Origin: Hepatobacter sp965661165 | GTDB lineage: Bacteria > Pseudomonadota > Alphaproteobacteria > Holosporales > Hepatobacteraceae | Length of the DNA: 17,284 nucleotides | Reading direction: 5' to 3' | Assembly (NCBI GenBank): GCA_965661165.1 | Contig: CBFICL010000026.1 | Location: forward strand, 1 to 17,284 | Part shown: one piece after another, positions 1 to 6,890 of the stretch | Layout of the letters: every line of letters starts with the position of its first letter | Numbering within the stretch: the stretch's first letter is position 1 | Translations under genes and position numbers: made by a program | Notes under the pieces: model-generated | The model's database searches: none | Seen by the model: the letters and a program-made list of their open reading frames with translations, nothing else | What the model was told of the DNA's origin: nothing

Positions 1-130
1 AGGTATTGTACTTTTCATTAATGCGGGGCTAGATTGGACTAAAAAGAAGAGAAAATGGTGTCATTCTTGGTGTCGTCCTTTTCTTGCAGAAAACGGGGAT
101 AATATTGGCGCTTTGCCTTGGCCACACGCT

Positions 131-1192
131 ATGACCACACATTCACACCACCATTCTTCGCCCATCAACGCGTCCTCTTCCCGGCCTGTAACATGGATTA
201 TAACAGATAATGGGAAGGTCGGTACAGAAAATCAAGCCCTTGGATTGGCAAAGGCCCTTTCTCTCGAGACAAAAACCTTCTATGTCAAAGCCAGGCCTTT
301 GTTTTTTTGGTGGCCGCGTCGTTCGTGGCGTTTGTGGTCAGCCAAGGTTTTGCGCCGCGACACTCTCTCGCCCCCCTGGCCTCATGTGCTGATCACGGCG
401 GGGCGAAGCGCCACAGGCGTGGGGGCGTGTCTCAAACGGTTGCTAGGGAGGCGCGTATATCACATTGCGCTTATGGACCCGAAGCTTCCCGCGACTTTTT
501 TTGATGCCATCATTGCCCCGGCCCACGACAAGCGTGAGGGCGATCATGTCATTAATACCACTTTGTCTTTGCACGATATTTCCTCACCAAAACTGGCCTC
601 AGAGAAGGTGGCCTGGCAGAAACATTTAGAAGGGTTGCCCCTGCCCTTCTTGGGCGTCATGTTGGGGGGATCCACCCGCTCTTTCTATTTTTCGTCCGTG
701 TTTGCACGCCAGTTGGCAGAAGATATTCTGGCCATTGCCCGCAGTCATAAAGTGACGCCGCTGATCGTTCCTTCACGGCGCACACCTCAAACAGCGTTGG
801 CTATCATAAAAAAAGCCTTGGAAGGCACGCCCCATTTTGTGTGGATGCGCGAGGGAGATAACCCTTATCACGGGGTGCTGGCTCTGTCTGATTATGTGTT
901 GGTGACAGGCGATTCTGTGCAGATGATTTCAGAAGCCGCCAGTTTAAGAACGCCCCTGTTTGTTTATCCGCTTCCCTATACCTCAGATAAACTCAAGGCC
1001 TTTCACACCTCTGTGTTTCAAAAAAACATTGCCAGGCCCTTTGAGGGTAGCCTCTTTTCCTGGGCGCGCGAGCCTTACCGGGAGGAAGAGCATGTGGTGG
1101 CCGCCTTGAAGAAAAAAATCAACGCGCACCTGCAAAGGTTAAAAGAAGCGTCAGACAAAGAACCGCCTTCTTTAAGGCACAAGGAGCCCTAG
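131..1192 (+). CDS. ELM1 family protein (DUF1022), GT-B-like
   Basis: The protein matches the mitochondrial-fission ELM1/DUF1022 family, which has a GT-B-like fold and is common in alphaproteobacteria with no established bacterial function. Family marks, numbered from ATG 131, are WIITDNGKVGTENQALGLA near residues 22-40, GRSATG and a DPK...FD...PAHD stretch in the first half, then LGVMLGGSTRSF, PSRRTP, and NPYHGVLALSDYVLVTGDS followed by MISEA near the C-terminus. No signal peptide or membrane segment is visible, so a cytosolic or peripheral location is likely. The start is uncertain: a TTG at 113 is an alternative, the frame stays open to the left edge, and neither start has a good ribosome binding site. 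I prefer ATG 131 because the conserved part begins about 20 residues later. The N-terminus is His-rich. The gene is convergent with the next one across 66 bases. Confidence 0.85.
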   Translation: MTTHSHHHSSPINASSSRPVTWIITDNGKVGTENQALGLAKALSLETKTFYVKARPLFFWWPRRSWRLWSAKVLRRDTLSPPWPHVLITAGRSATGVGACLKRLLGRRVYHIALMDPKLPATFFDAIIAPAHDKREGDHVINTTLSLHDISSPKLASEKVAWQKHLEGLPLPFLGVMLGGSTRSFYFSSVFARQLAEDILAIARSHKVTPLIVPSRRTPQTALAIIKKALEGTPHFVWMREGDNPYHGVLALSDYVLVTGDSVQMISEAASLRTPLFVYPLPYTSDKLKAFHTSVFQKNIARPFEGSLFSWAREPYREEEHVVAALKKKINAHLQRLKEASDKEPPSLRHKEP

Positions 1193-1258
1193 AAAGCCCT
1201 CCGCATCCCCCTAACGTAAAGCGCCAAGGCACAAAAACTAGCCAACAAATGATGCGTC

Positions 1259-2554
1259 TTAGAAAAACTCCTTAACAGCATTGAGCGCTTGCTTGGCTAC
1301 GTTTTTTACATTGCCATACAAAGGCTCTCCACCTTCTTTTGGCCAGGTGTCGTGATCGTTGCGTAAGATGCAAATGCCCACAGACTGCCTCACCGGAGAG
1401 GGCACATCCTTGGGCAAGGTGGCCACATCACACAAACTTCCCGTTACAGACCGTTTCAGCCAATGGATGGTGGGTTCCGGTTTAAAGGCCGCAGTTTCAG
1501 AATCTGAGTCATATACCGCCCCAGGTGTTTTTTCAAGCGCGCTATCAAGTGATTTCTCAGGCGCTTCGTCGGGCATGTTATCAGATGCCTTCTCAGGCGC
1601 CGGGTCAGACGTTGGACTCGCCAGCATGCTGTCAGGAACCAGGGCCCACGCATCAAAGAGAATCTCAGACGTGACGTGCTGATATTTATCATCTGTTGTC
1701 ACAACGCAATAGTGTTTTTTTTCTCTATCCCCAAGCCCTTTGAGCGGAAACTTATGATCGTCAGCTTCTTTCTGACCGGCACAGGTCAGCGCAGCAAACT
1801 GAAGGTGCACCAGATCAAACACAGGGTCTAAGGAGCGGAATGTGAGATCTTTAACCTCGTCCCCCTCCATCAGTTGAAAACGTGTCTTATAACGCATAAT
1901 GCGCACATTAAGGGGGGTGTTTGTGTTCATGGTCCGTGTGTTTTGCCACACATAAGCATCCTTCCCTCTGCGCGTGGCCAAGAGGGTGCTCACATCCCAC
2001 CAATTCTCAGCCACAAGCCAGGTTGAAGACTGGCTCATCACCTTTGTTACCACCTGATCATAAACCCTGTCGATCCACACAGGTGATAAAGGCGCTGGGA
2101 CATGCCCCTCCCCTTCAAAAACATCATAATCCAAGTTCATCCCAAAATAATCCACCACACTGCTTACACCCTCTTTATCGGCAGCCTTACCTATCGTTAA
2201 GATATTGTTGTGTTCATAGATAGTACCAGGTAAATAGAAGGTTTCACTCACGTCGCCCGCTTTGGTGGCGGCTTCGCCTTCTTTCGGGGGGGCGGGTTGC
2301 AAGAAACCGACGTCTCTTGTCTTTATGTCTCTTTTTTCGGCGCTGGCAGGTTGGCTTTTGCCTCTGCTTTCATCGGGCTCTTCATCGCCCCTTAACGCCC
2401 CTTCTGATGCGGGCATGGCGGGAGAAAGTGAGGACGCCGCATCATCACCCCCCTCGTCAGGAAGTGGCGCATAGACAGGCTGCATCACAGCGCCCATACA
2501 GAAGCAAAACACAACCCCACAAAGGGCCACCATCTTGAAACGATGTTGACGCAT
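1259..2554 (-). CDS. exported protein of unknown function with acidic low-complexity linkers
   Basis: I do not recognise this 431-residue protein. A basic start (RQHRFK) and hydrophobic stretch at about residues 8-29 form an export signal. Its A-x-A-like end (VYA) is followed by Pro, which normally blocks signal peptidase I, so the segment could instead stay as a membrane anchor. Residues 31-100 are acidic, Ser/Ala/Pro-rich and probably disordered. A more ordered, Trp/Tyr-rich region spans about 105-310. Residues 312-360 contain imperfect 12-residue APEK repeats, and a short C-terminal region has two Cys (375, 395). I chose ATG 2554 over the in-frame ATG 2572 because GAGGGG lies 5 bases upstream of 2554, and a TTGACA/TACAAC promoter just upstream predicts a transcript starting near 2580. 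It is probably its own transcription unit. Possible roles include an envelope protein or secreted effector; none can be chosen from sequence. Confidence 0.75.
   Translation of the reverse strand: MRQHRFKMVALCGVVFCFCMGAVMQPVYAPLPDEGGDDAASSLSPAMPASEGALRGDEEPDESRGKSQPASAEKRDIKTRDVGFLQPAPPKEGEAATKAGDVSETFYLPGTIYEHNNILTIGKAADKEGVSSVVDYFGMNLDYDVFEGEGHVPAPLSPVWIDRVYDQVVTKVMSQSSTWLVAENWWDVSTLLATRRGKDAYVWQNTRTMNTNTPLNVRIMRYKTRFQLMEGDEVKDLTFRSLDPVFDLVHLQFAALTCAGQKEADDHKFPLKGLGDREKKHYCVVTTDDKYQHVTSEILFDAWALVPDSMLASPTSDPAPEKASDNMPDEAPEKSLDSALEKTPGAVYDSDSETAAFKPEPTIHWLKRSVTGSLCDVATLPKDVPSPVRQSVGICILRNDHDTWPKEGGEPLYGNVKNVAKQALNAVKEFF
1554..1600 (-). repeat. 36-base tandem repeat inside the exported-protein gene
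   Basis: An identical 11-base word, TTCTCAGGCGC on the plus strand, occurs at 1554-1564 and 1590-1600, exactly 36 bases (12 codons) apart. On the coding strand it encodes the start of two APEK units; a degenerate third (ALEK) follows. It suggests in-frame expansion of a linker. Confidence 0.6.
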
Positions 2555-2586
2555 AAACGCCCCTCTTCTCATGCTTTTTTGAGAAG

Positions 2587-2615
2587 GTTGTATGCCTATT
2601 ATGTCTATATGTCAA
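2587..2615 (-). promoter_or_regulatory. sigma-70-type promoter for the exported-protein gene at 2554
   Basis: On the minus strand a perfect TTGACA (2615-2610) is followed after 17 bases by TACAAC (2592-2587), 4 of 6 to the consensus -10. The predicted start near 2580 gives a leader of about 25 bases to ATG 2554 but only about 8 to ATG 2572, which supports the shorter reading frame. Confidence 0.55.
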
Positions 2616-2631
2616 TGTTTTTCTTGGCACC

Positions 2632-3480
2632 TCAGTTCACAAAAAAGGAGGCATCCGGGAGCGGGCTTTTGCCTTGTTCATAGGCTTTCAGCATGCCTTC
2701 AATCTTTTGCACCTGTTCATTCAAAGTGACAAATTCTTCTTGCAGGGAAGCCAACGTTTCTCGCTCAGGGGGGAGCGCGCTTTGTATACTTTCGTGGTGC
2801 TCTGATTGCTTCACTATCTCCTCTTCTAGCGCGTCTATCTGGCTTTGTGTATAGCGTTTCTTCTGGGCTAAGGGGCTGAGCACATGCTCGGCAAGCATCT
2901 CAGCATTCAAAACGTCAGGCATACCAGGCAATGAGAGCTTCTGAATGAGCCCATCTCGCGCCTCGTTAAGGAAGGTGATGGTTTCTTCATCTGCGCCTTT
3001 TTCAATGCCTGCTTCAATAGCGCTGGTTATGACCTCTTGAAGCTTGGCGACGGAGAGGCCTTTCTCCTTTCCTTCGTTGGCCTTATCAATGCTTGTTTCT
3101 AGGCTTGTGATCATGGCCTGAAGCAACTGTTTGTTGCTAAGTTCTTTTTCAGCGTCTTTGATGGCATCGTCATACCATGCCTCACTCTTTGTCCACGTGT
3201 TTACATGTTCTTGTGCCTTTTTCATTCGAGGTTCGATAGAGGCACGCTTACGCCAGGCATAAGAATCTTCTATTTGGTGAAGAAGCACGTCTTCTTCTTC
3301 TTCATCGGTGCCCTCTTCCACAAAGATTGTTTGTAGGGAAGGAACAAGAGAGCCTTCATCTGAGGGGGCATTTGAATGTTCATACTGGCCGGCCTGCACA
3401 CTGTGAAGTGACAGCGTCGTGGTGGTTACAAAAGCCGCCATCACGGGCAGCCATATCCAAATGCGCGTCATGTTATGCAT
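2632..3480 (-). CDS. exported helical/coiled-coil protein of unknown function
   Basis: I do not recognise this 282-residue protein. It begins with a good signal peptide: Arg at 6, a hydrophobic core at about 8-26, and a likely cleavage after VQA at residue 30. The mature part has a strongly acidic tract (EEGTDEEEEDV, about 55-65), then mostly helix-prone sequence rich in Glu, Lys, Gln and Ala. The heptad-like stretch at about 205-268 is the best coiled-coil candidate. The mature protein has no Cys. The frame opens further upstream to a TTG at 3558, but that TTG is the first three bases of the TTGACA -35 box, so it cannot be a start on the proposed transcript. ATG 3480 is preferred and ATG 3471 is an alternative; neither has a clear ribosome binding site. 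It sits between two other exported unknowns. A periplasmic structural protein or secreted host-interaction protein is possible, but unproven. Confidence 0.72.
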   Translation of the reverse strand: MHNMTRIWIWLPVMAAFVTTTTLSLHSVQAGQYEHSNAPSDEGSLVPSLQTIFVEEGTDEEEEDVLLHQIEDSYAWRKRASIEPRMKKAQEHVNTWTKSEAWYDDAIKDAEKELSNKQLLQAMITSLETSIDKANEGKEKGLSVAKLQEVITSAIEAGIEKGADEETITFLNEARDGLIQKLSLPGMPDVLNAEMLAEHVLSPLAQKKRYTQSQIDALEEEIVKQSEHHESIQSALPPERETLASLQEEFVTLNEQVQKIEGMLKAYEQGKSPLPDASFFVN

Positions 3481-3529
3481 ACACAAAAAACCAAAAAAAA
3501 ACCATTTAATACAATAACTTACTCTCTCA

Positions 3530-3558
3530 TTTTTAGCATATTTTCTTGATTTTGTCAA
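3530..3558 (-). promoter_or_regulatory. candidate promoter for the coiled-coil exported protein
   Basis: On the minus strand TTGACA (3558-3553) is followed after 17 bases by TAAAAA (3535-3530), 4 of 6 to the consensus -10. The surroundings are strongly A/T-rich. Predicted transcription starts near 3523, giving a leader of about 43 bases to ATG 3480. The -35 box is half of the inverted repeat at 3553-3567. Confidence 0.5.
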
Positions 3559-3567
3559 AATTTGACA
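3553..3567. promoter_or_regulatory. 7-1-7 inverted repeat over a -35 box (possible operator)
   Basis: TGTCAAA, one base, TTTGACA is a perfect inverted repeat. One arm contains the -35 hexamer of the coiled-coil gene. A dimeric repressor bound here would exclude RNA polymerase. It could also be a chance result of TTGACA in A/T-rich DNA; no regulator is identified. Confidence 0.4.
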
Positions 3568-3725
3568 TTTTAGAAGGTGTTTTAGGATGGCATAACGTAA
3601 GGGGCATTGAGGAAAGCATGTTAACCGTCAAGAAGAGGTGCTCCCCTTTATCCCGCAGGATTTTTAATCATGCGTGAGAGGGGCTTTTGAGGGCGTTGTG
3701 CCGTGAGAAAAGCTCGAAAAAAGCG

Positions 3726-5042
3726 CTAGGAGGGCTTGGCAGGTGAAGGTGCCCCTTCGCAAGGGGGCTTGTCGGCAGCTGAGGCTTTTTCAGCGGCCTT
3801 AGATGCCGTTTTTGGCGTCTCACCCTGGGCAGAGGGTGGAGGTTGATGACCCACAAGCACGCGTACGCCCGAAGCCAGGCGTAATGGACAAGGGGCAAAG
3901 ATAAGGTTTTTTAAGGTAGCCACGCGAGACATCACCAATTCATTGTGTTTGTTCCACGGGCCCACACCACGCAAGGATAACAGCTCAAACGCAGGCAGGC
4001 CATCCCGGCCTTCAGGGGGCACAATCATGCCCGAAGCCGCGATATCGAGAAACGTGAGCACGTGCTGATTATGCTCTTTTTCTGTCAGTTGCGCTGAGAA
4101 TGTCTGGGTATCGGGATCACCCTCAAACACCCATGTTTTATCTTGCTGCCCCTGCCATCTGTTGGCAATCTTTTCGTCATCCTTATCTTTGACCAGGCGA
4201 GCTGCATAGTGAAAATCGCGCACCCCGCTGCCAAAGGGGCCAACCAGATCATTTTTGCCGCAACAAGACAAGGTTCGGGCCCACACAAACATCACGCCGC
4301 TGCCTTTGACTTCTTTTTTACCGTTTTTTGATTCATACACCATGCGCAAGGGAACGTCGATTTTGCGCCCCTGTGGCCCTGTGAGACGCACTGTGCCTGC
4401 AAACAATTTGAGACACAGCACGTTAGGCACTTTGGTTTCCGCTTGATCCCGTGTATAGAGCCAAAGGTGGCTACCATGCCCTTTGGGTGTCATATTTCGC
4501 GGCACGTGGGGGCGAGAAAGATAACCATCCCCGCGCAAGCCACCGCCTTCATACTCTTGCTCTATATCCCACAGGCCAAAAATGGTGTCATACTCGCGTG
4601 GTTTACCGAAGGCCTGTGCGATGCGCCCTTTCTCGTCAGATGACAGGGGCTTGCCATAAGGCTCCGCAGAGGTGAGTGAGGCATTGCCCAGCGATTCGAT
4701 CATATTTTTTCGCCCCGTAAAGCTGAGGATTTCCTCAGCCTCTACCTCGAGATCAAGATAGTTTTTGGACCAAAAGACCTGCCTCGGCGGCAGCGCTTTC
4801 AGAAGCACGGGCACCGCAGAAGCCAGCGTGCTTTTGTGAAGCACCTTTTTGCCCACCATAAAGGCCACAGTAACACACTGCCCTTTGCGCGGTTCTGTTA
4901 TTCTTAAGATCAGCTCTTTAGGTTTGGTGTTAAGAGAGACGGGCCCCAGTTGATAACGTCCAGCAGCACAGAGGTGCATAGATGGCAAGATTCCCAAGAA
5001 AATCGCGAGAAAGAGAGCGCCAGCAAGACGAAACACGGCCAA
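3726..5042 (-). CDS. exported protein of unknown function with Pro/Ala/Lys-rich tail
   Basis: I do not recognise this 438-residue protein. Residues 1-27 are a typical signal peptide: Arg at 5, a hydrophobic core at 6-20, and likely cleavage after CAA at 27. No lipobox is present. The central part looks globular, with beta-prone stretches, a Gly/Tyr-rich segment (EYEGGGLRGDGY, about 163-174) and scattered Cys, including a CC pair at 260-261. From about residue 397 the chain becomes a low-complexity tail rich in Pro, Ala, Lys and Ser. The start is uncertain: TTG 5042 gives the complete signal peptide, GTG 5036 is a close alternative, an in-frame stop lies just upstream, and no good ribosome binding site is seen. 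It lies 97 bases after nagZ on the same strand, behind an A/T-rich gap that contains a palindrome, so it may be transcribed separately. Confidence 0.72.
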   Translation of the reverse strand: MAVFRLAGALFLAIFLGILPSMHLCAAGRYQLGPVSLNTKPKELILRITEPRKGQCVTVAFMVGKKVLHKSTLASAVPVLLKALPPRQVFWSKNYLDLEVEAEEILSFTGRKNMIESLGNASLTSAEPYGKPLSSDEKGRIAQAFGKPREYDTIFGLWDIEQEYEGGGLRGDGYLSRPHVPRNMTPKGHGSHLWLYTRDQAETKVPNVLCLKLFAGTVRLTGPQGRKIDVPLRMVYESKNGKKEVKGSGVMFVWARTLSCCGKNDLVGPFGSGVRDFHYAARLVKDKDDEKIANRWQGQQDKTWVFEGDPDTQTFSAQLTEKEHNQHVLTFLDIAASGMIVPPEGRDGLPAFELLSLRGVGPWNKHNELVMSRVATLKNLIFAPCPLRLASGVRVLVGHQPPPSAQGETPKTASKAAEKASAADKPPCEGAPSPAKPS

Positions 5043-5062
5043 AAGAAACCAGGCTTACATAG

Positions 5063-5075
5063 ATCTATCATAGAT
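5063..5075. promoter_or_regulatory. 6-1-6 palindrome upstream of the exported-protein gene
   Basis: ATCTAT, C, ATAGAT is a perfect inverted repeat 21 bases upstream of the TTG at 5042. The minus strand here includes TATGAT, a 5-of-6 match to a -10 box, but no credible -35 precedes it. TTGATCAA, another short palindrome, lies at 5081-5088. It could be an operator or a chance feature of A/T-rich DNA. Confidence 0.25.
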
Positions 5076-5139
5076 AAAAATTGATCAAAAAAATCTTAAA
5101 AAAGGTATTTTATAGCTGAAAAAGAGTAAGCCACTGAAT

Positions 5140-6141
5140 TTAAGATAAGAAAAATGAAAGACGCTTTTTGGTGTCTTCAGATAGAGGGGCAGCGCCCTTA
5201 AGGGCCTGGGCATAAACCGCCACACCACCTTTGCCAAAAATGACGCCGTCACACCCTGCCGCCAACGCTTTGCGCACACGGGTATCTGGCGGCTCATGAG
5301 ACACCGCGCCCATGGCCAAATCATCACTCATTAAGAAGCCCTCAAACCCCAAGGTTTCGCGGAGGGTGTGCTGGATAACGCGCGGTGAAAATGTAGCCGG
5401 CACCTGAGGGTCAAGTGCGTCATAGGCTACATGGGCCGTCATCCCCCATAAAGGCACCGAGGCGTTCTTGACAGAGGCGTGGGAAAGAACCGCATGAAAA
5501 GGTTGCCTGTGGCGCTCAAGCTCTTGCGCCGTCAGGTGAATGGCGGGACAGACAAGATGAGAGTCTTCCTTGGCAGCGCCGTGCCCTGGCATATGCTTGA
5601 TCACAGGAACAATGCCCGCATCTTGGAGTCCCCGCACCGCAGATACGCCCAAATCGGTCACCACACATGGGTCGCCAGAGAAGGTGCGATCCCCCAACGC
5701 GTCCGTAGCGCCGGCTACAGACAGATCCAAAAGTGGTGCACAATTAACAGAAAGGCCCAGCGCCTTAAGATAGCGTCCCATGGTGTGATAGTTCTCATAA
5801 CACGTGCGGCAGGCCTTCTCAGGAGACTGGGCATACACATCACCAAAATGCCGCGGCGGGGGCGGCGTTGCCATCATGGCGCCCGGCAAGCGAAACACCC
5901 TGCCCCCTTCACAATCGACCAGCAGAGGAAGCGAAGGGCGGTCAGTGACGGTGGTCAGCTGGTGCACCAAATCTTTGAGTTGTTGCGCAGACTCAATATT
6001 ACGGCGGAAAAGGATAAACCCTAAGGGGTTGCTAGCGGCAAAAAATGTTTTCTCTTCTTGGGTAAGGGAGAGGCCTTCTATGCCTAAAAAAAGGGGCATG
6101 ATGGGCTTGGTGGCGGGTGATGCAGCGTCTTTATTATGCAT
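5140..6141 (-). CDS. nagZ: beta-N-acetylhexosaminidase NagZ (glycoside hydrolase family 3)
   Basis: NagZ removes N-acetylglucosamine from anhydro-muropeptides in the cytosol during peptidoglycan recycling. The 333-residue length is usual for the single-domain bacterial form. Visible marks are LGFILFRRNI (40-49), VDCEGGRVFR (75-84), KHMPGHG (182-188) followed by D193-S-H195, the catalytic Asp-His pair of the flexible loop, GMTAHVAY (233-240), and SDDLAMGA (272-279) with the expected nucleophile at D273. There is no signal peptide, as expected. ATG 6141 lies 2 bases after the stop of the upstream gene, so translational coupling is likely; no Shine-Dalgarno is seen. ATG 6099 (residue 15) is an alternative that would start right at the conserved domain. 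The gene ends the argS cluster. With dapF in the same window it indicates that the cell makes and recycles a diaminopimelate-type wall. Confidence 0.95.
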   Translation of the reverse strand: MHNKDAASPATKPIMPLFLGIEGLSLTQEEKTFFAASNPLGFILFRRNIESAQQLKDLVHQLTTVTDRPSLPLLVDCEGGRVFRLPGAMMATPPPPRHFGDVYAQSPEKACRTCYENYHTMGRYLKALGLSVNCAPLLDLSVAGATDALGDRTFSGDPCVVTDLGVSAVRGLQDAGIVPVIKHMPGHGAAKEDSHLVCPAIHLTAQELERHRQPFHAVLSHASVKNASVPLWGMTAHVAYDALDPQVPATFSPRVIQHTLRETLGFEGFLMSDDLAMGAVSHEPPDTRVRKALAAGCDGVIFGKGGVAVYAQALKGAAPLSEDTKKRLSFFLS

Positions 6142-6143
6142 GA

Positions 6144-6890
6144 TTACCGTGCGCGCTTTCTTTTGTTCATCGTTGATAAGAGGTTATCAATGGATTGTGA
6201 AGCAGGTTGGGAAGACGTGCGTGCCTGCCTTCTGGTACGCGGCAGAGATGCTTTTTTCGATAAGGGTGTGCCGGCATATGGTGGCCGTCTTGATGGCAAG
6301 CGCCGGGAAGCAGAGGTGTGTATAGATACACGAGGTGTGCGCGAATGACCATGAACCGTCTTTTTGTTCACCCTGTTGCGATGAGACGCAGGCTTCTGAG
6401 GCGTGAACTTCTTTTTGTGTGTCATCACAGAGGCAGAGGAAGATTTCATCTTAGAAGCCGGCACCTTTCTGCGGTAGGGTGTGACGCGGTTAGCGCTTTG
6501 GAAAGAGGATGTGCTTACCCGTTTGCTCACCCTCTTTTTGCTTTTCTGCTTAACCTCAGGTTTCCGTGGGATCACAGGGGGGCGCTCCTCCCCCGCATTC
6601 AGGGTGTCTGGCGCTTTCTTTTTGGTGGGCGCTACATTGTCATACACACGATAGGAAGGTGTTTGAGAAGGCTCTTGAGGCGGGATACGCATGGGCCCTG
6701 CGGGGGGATAAATTACAGGCAAAGGTGTGCGCGTTGGGGGGGCAAACACAAAATGAGCCATGTGCCACAACCCAACTCCAAGCCCCAAGATCAGCAGGCC
6801 GCCCCACACGAAGGAAAGCTTTTGAGATCCCCTCAGACCGCCGATCAAAGAAAACAGCTTGGCTTTTGTGTGCGCGAAATGGGCTACCAT
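6144..6890 (-). CDS. basic single-pass membrane protein at the SPOR-protein position
   Basis: This 248-residue protein has a short basic N-terminus, one strong membrane segment at about residues 26-48, and then a long tail rich in Pro, Lys, Arg, Ser and Thr, presumably periplasmic and disordered. In many alphaproteobacteria the gene between argS and nagZ encodes a SPOR-domain protein with the same anchor plus Pro-rich linker layout and a C-terminal domain that binds denuded glycan strands. Here I see no SPOR-like fold at the C-terminus, which ends in a basic KRKRAR cluster. It may be a diverged or truncated family member whose basic tail contacts wall or DNA by charge. The ATG overlaps the argS stop (ATGGTAG, 7 bases shared) and the stop is 2 bases from nagZ, so the three genes are surely co-transcribed. 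I assign no gene symbol. Confidence 0.75.
   Translation of the reverse strand: MVAHFAHTKAKLFSLIGGLRGSQKLSFVWGGLLILGLGVGLWHMAHFVFAPPTRTPLPVIYPPAGPMRIPPQEPSQTPSYRVYDNVAPTKKKAPDTLNAGEERPPVIPRKPEVKQKSKKRVSKRVSTSSFQSANRVTPYRRKVPASKMKSSSASVMTHKKKFTPQKPASHRNRVNKKTVHGHSRTPRVSIHTSASRRLPSRRPPYAGTPLSKKASLPRTRRQARTSSQPASQSIDNLLSTMNKRKRAR

Noticed and set aside
1165..1178. Hairpin GCCTT-CTTT-AAGGC near the end of the ELM1-family gene
   Set aside because: It lies inside the coding region and neither strand has a T-tract after it, so it is not a credible terminator.
3668..3898. Minus-strand open frame of 76 codons overlapping the end of the 438-residue exported protein
   Set aside because: It is a frame-shifted reading of the Pro/Ala-rich tail with no features of its own.
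5479..6024. Long plus-strand open frame (181 codons) opposite nagZ
   Set aside because: It lies fully antisense to a well-supported NagZ, is rich in Arg/His as expected from a shadow frame, and has no family feature.
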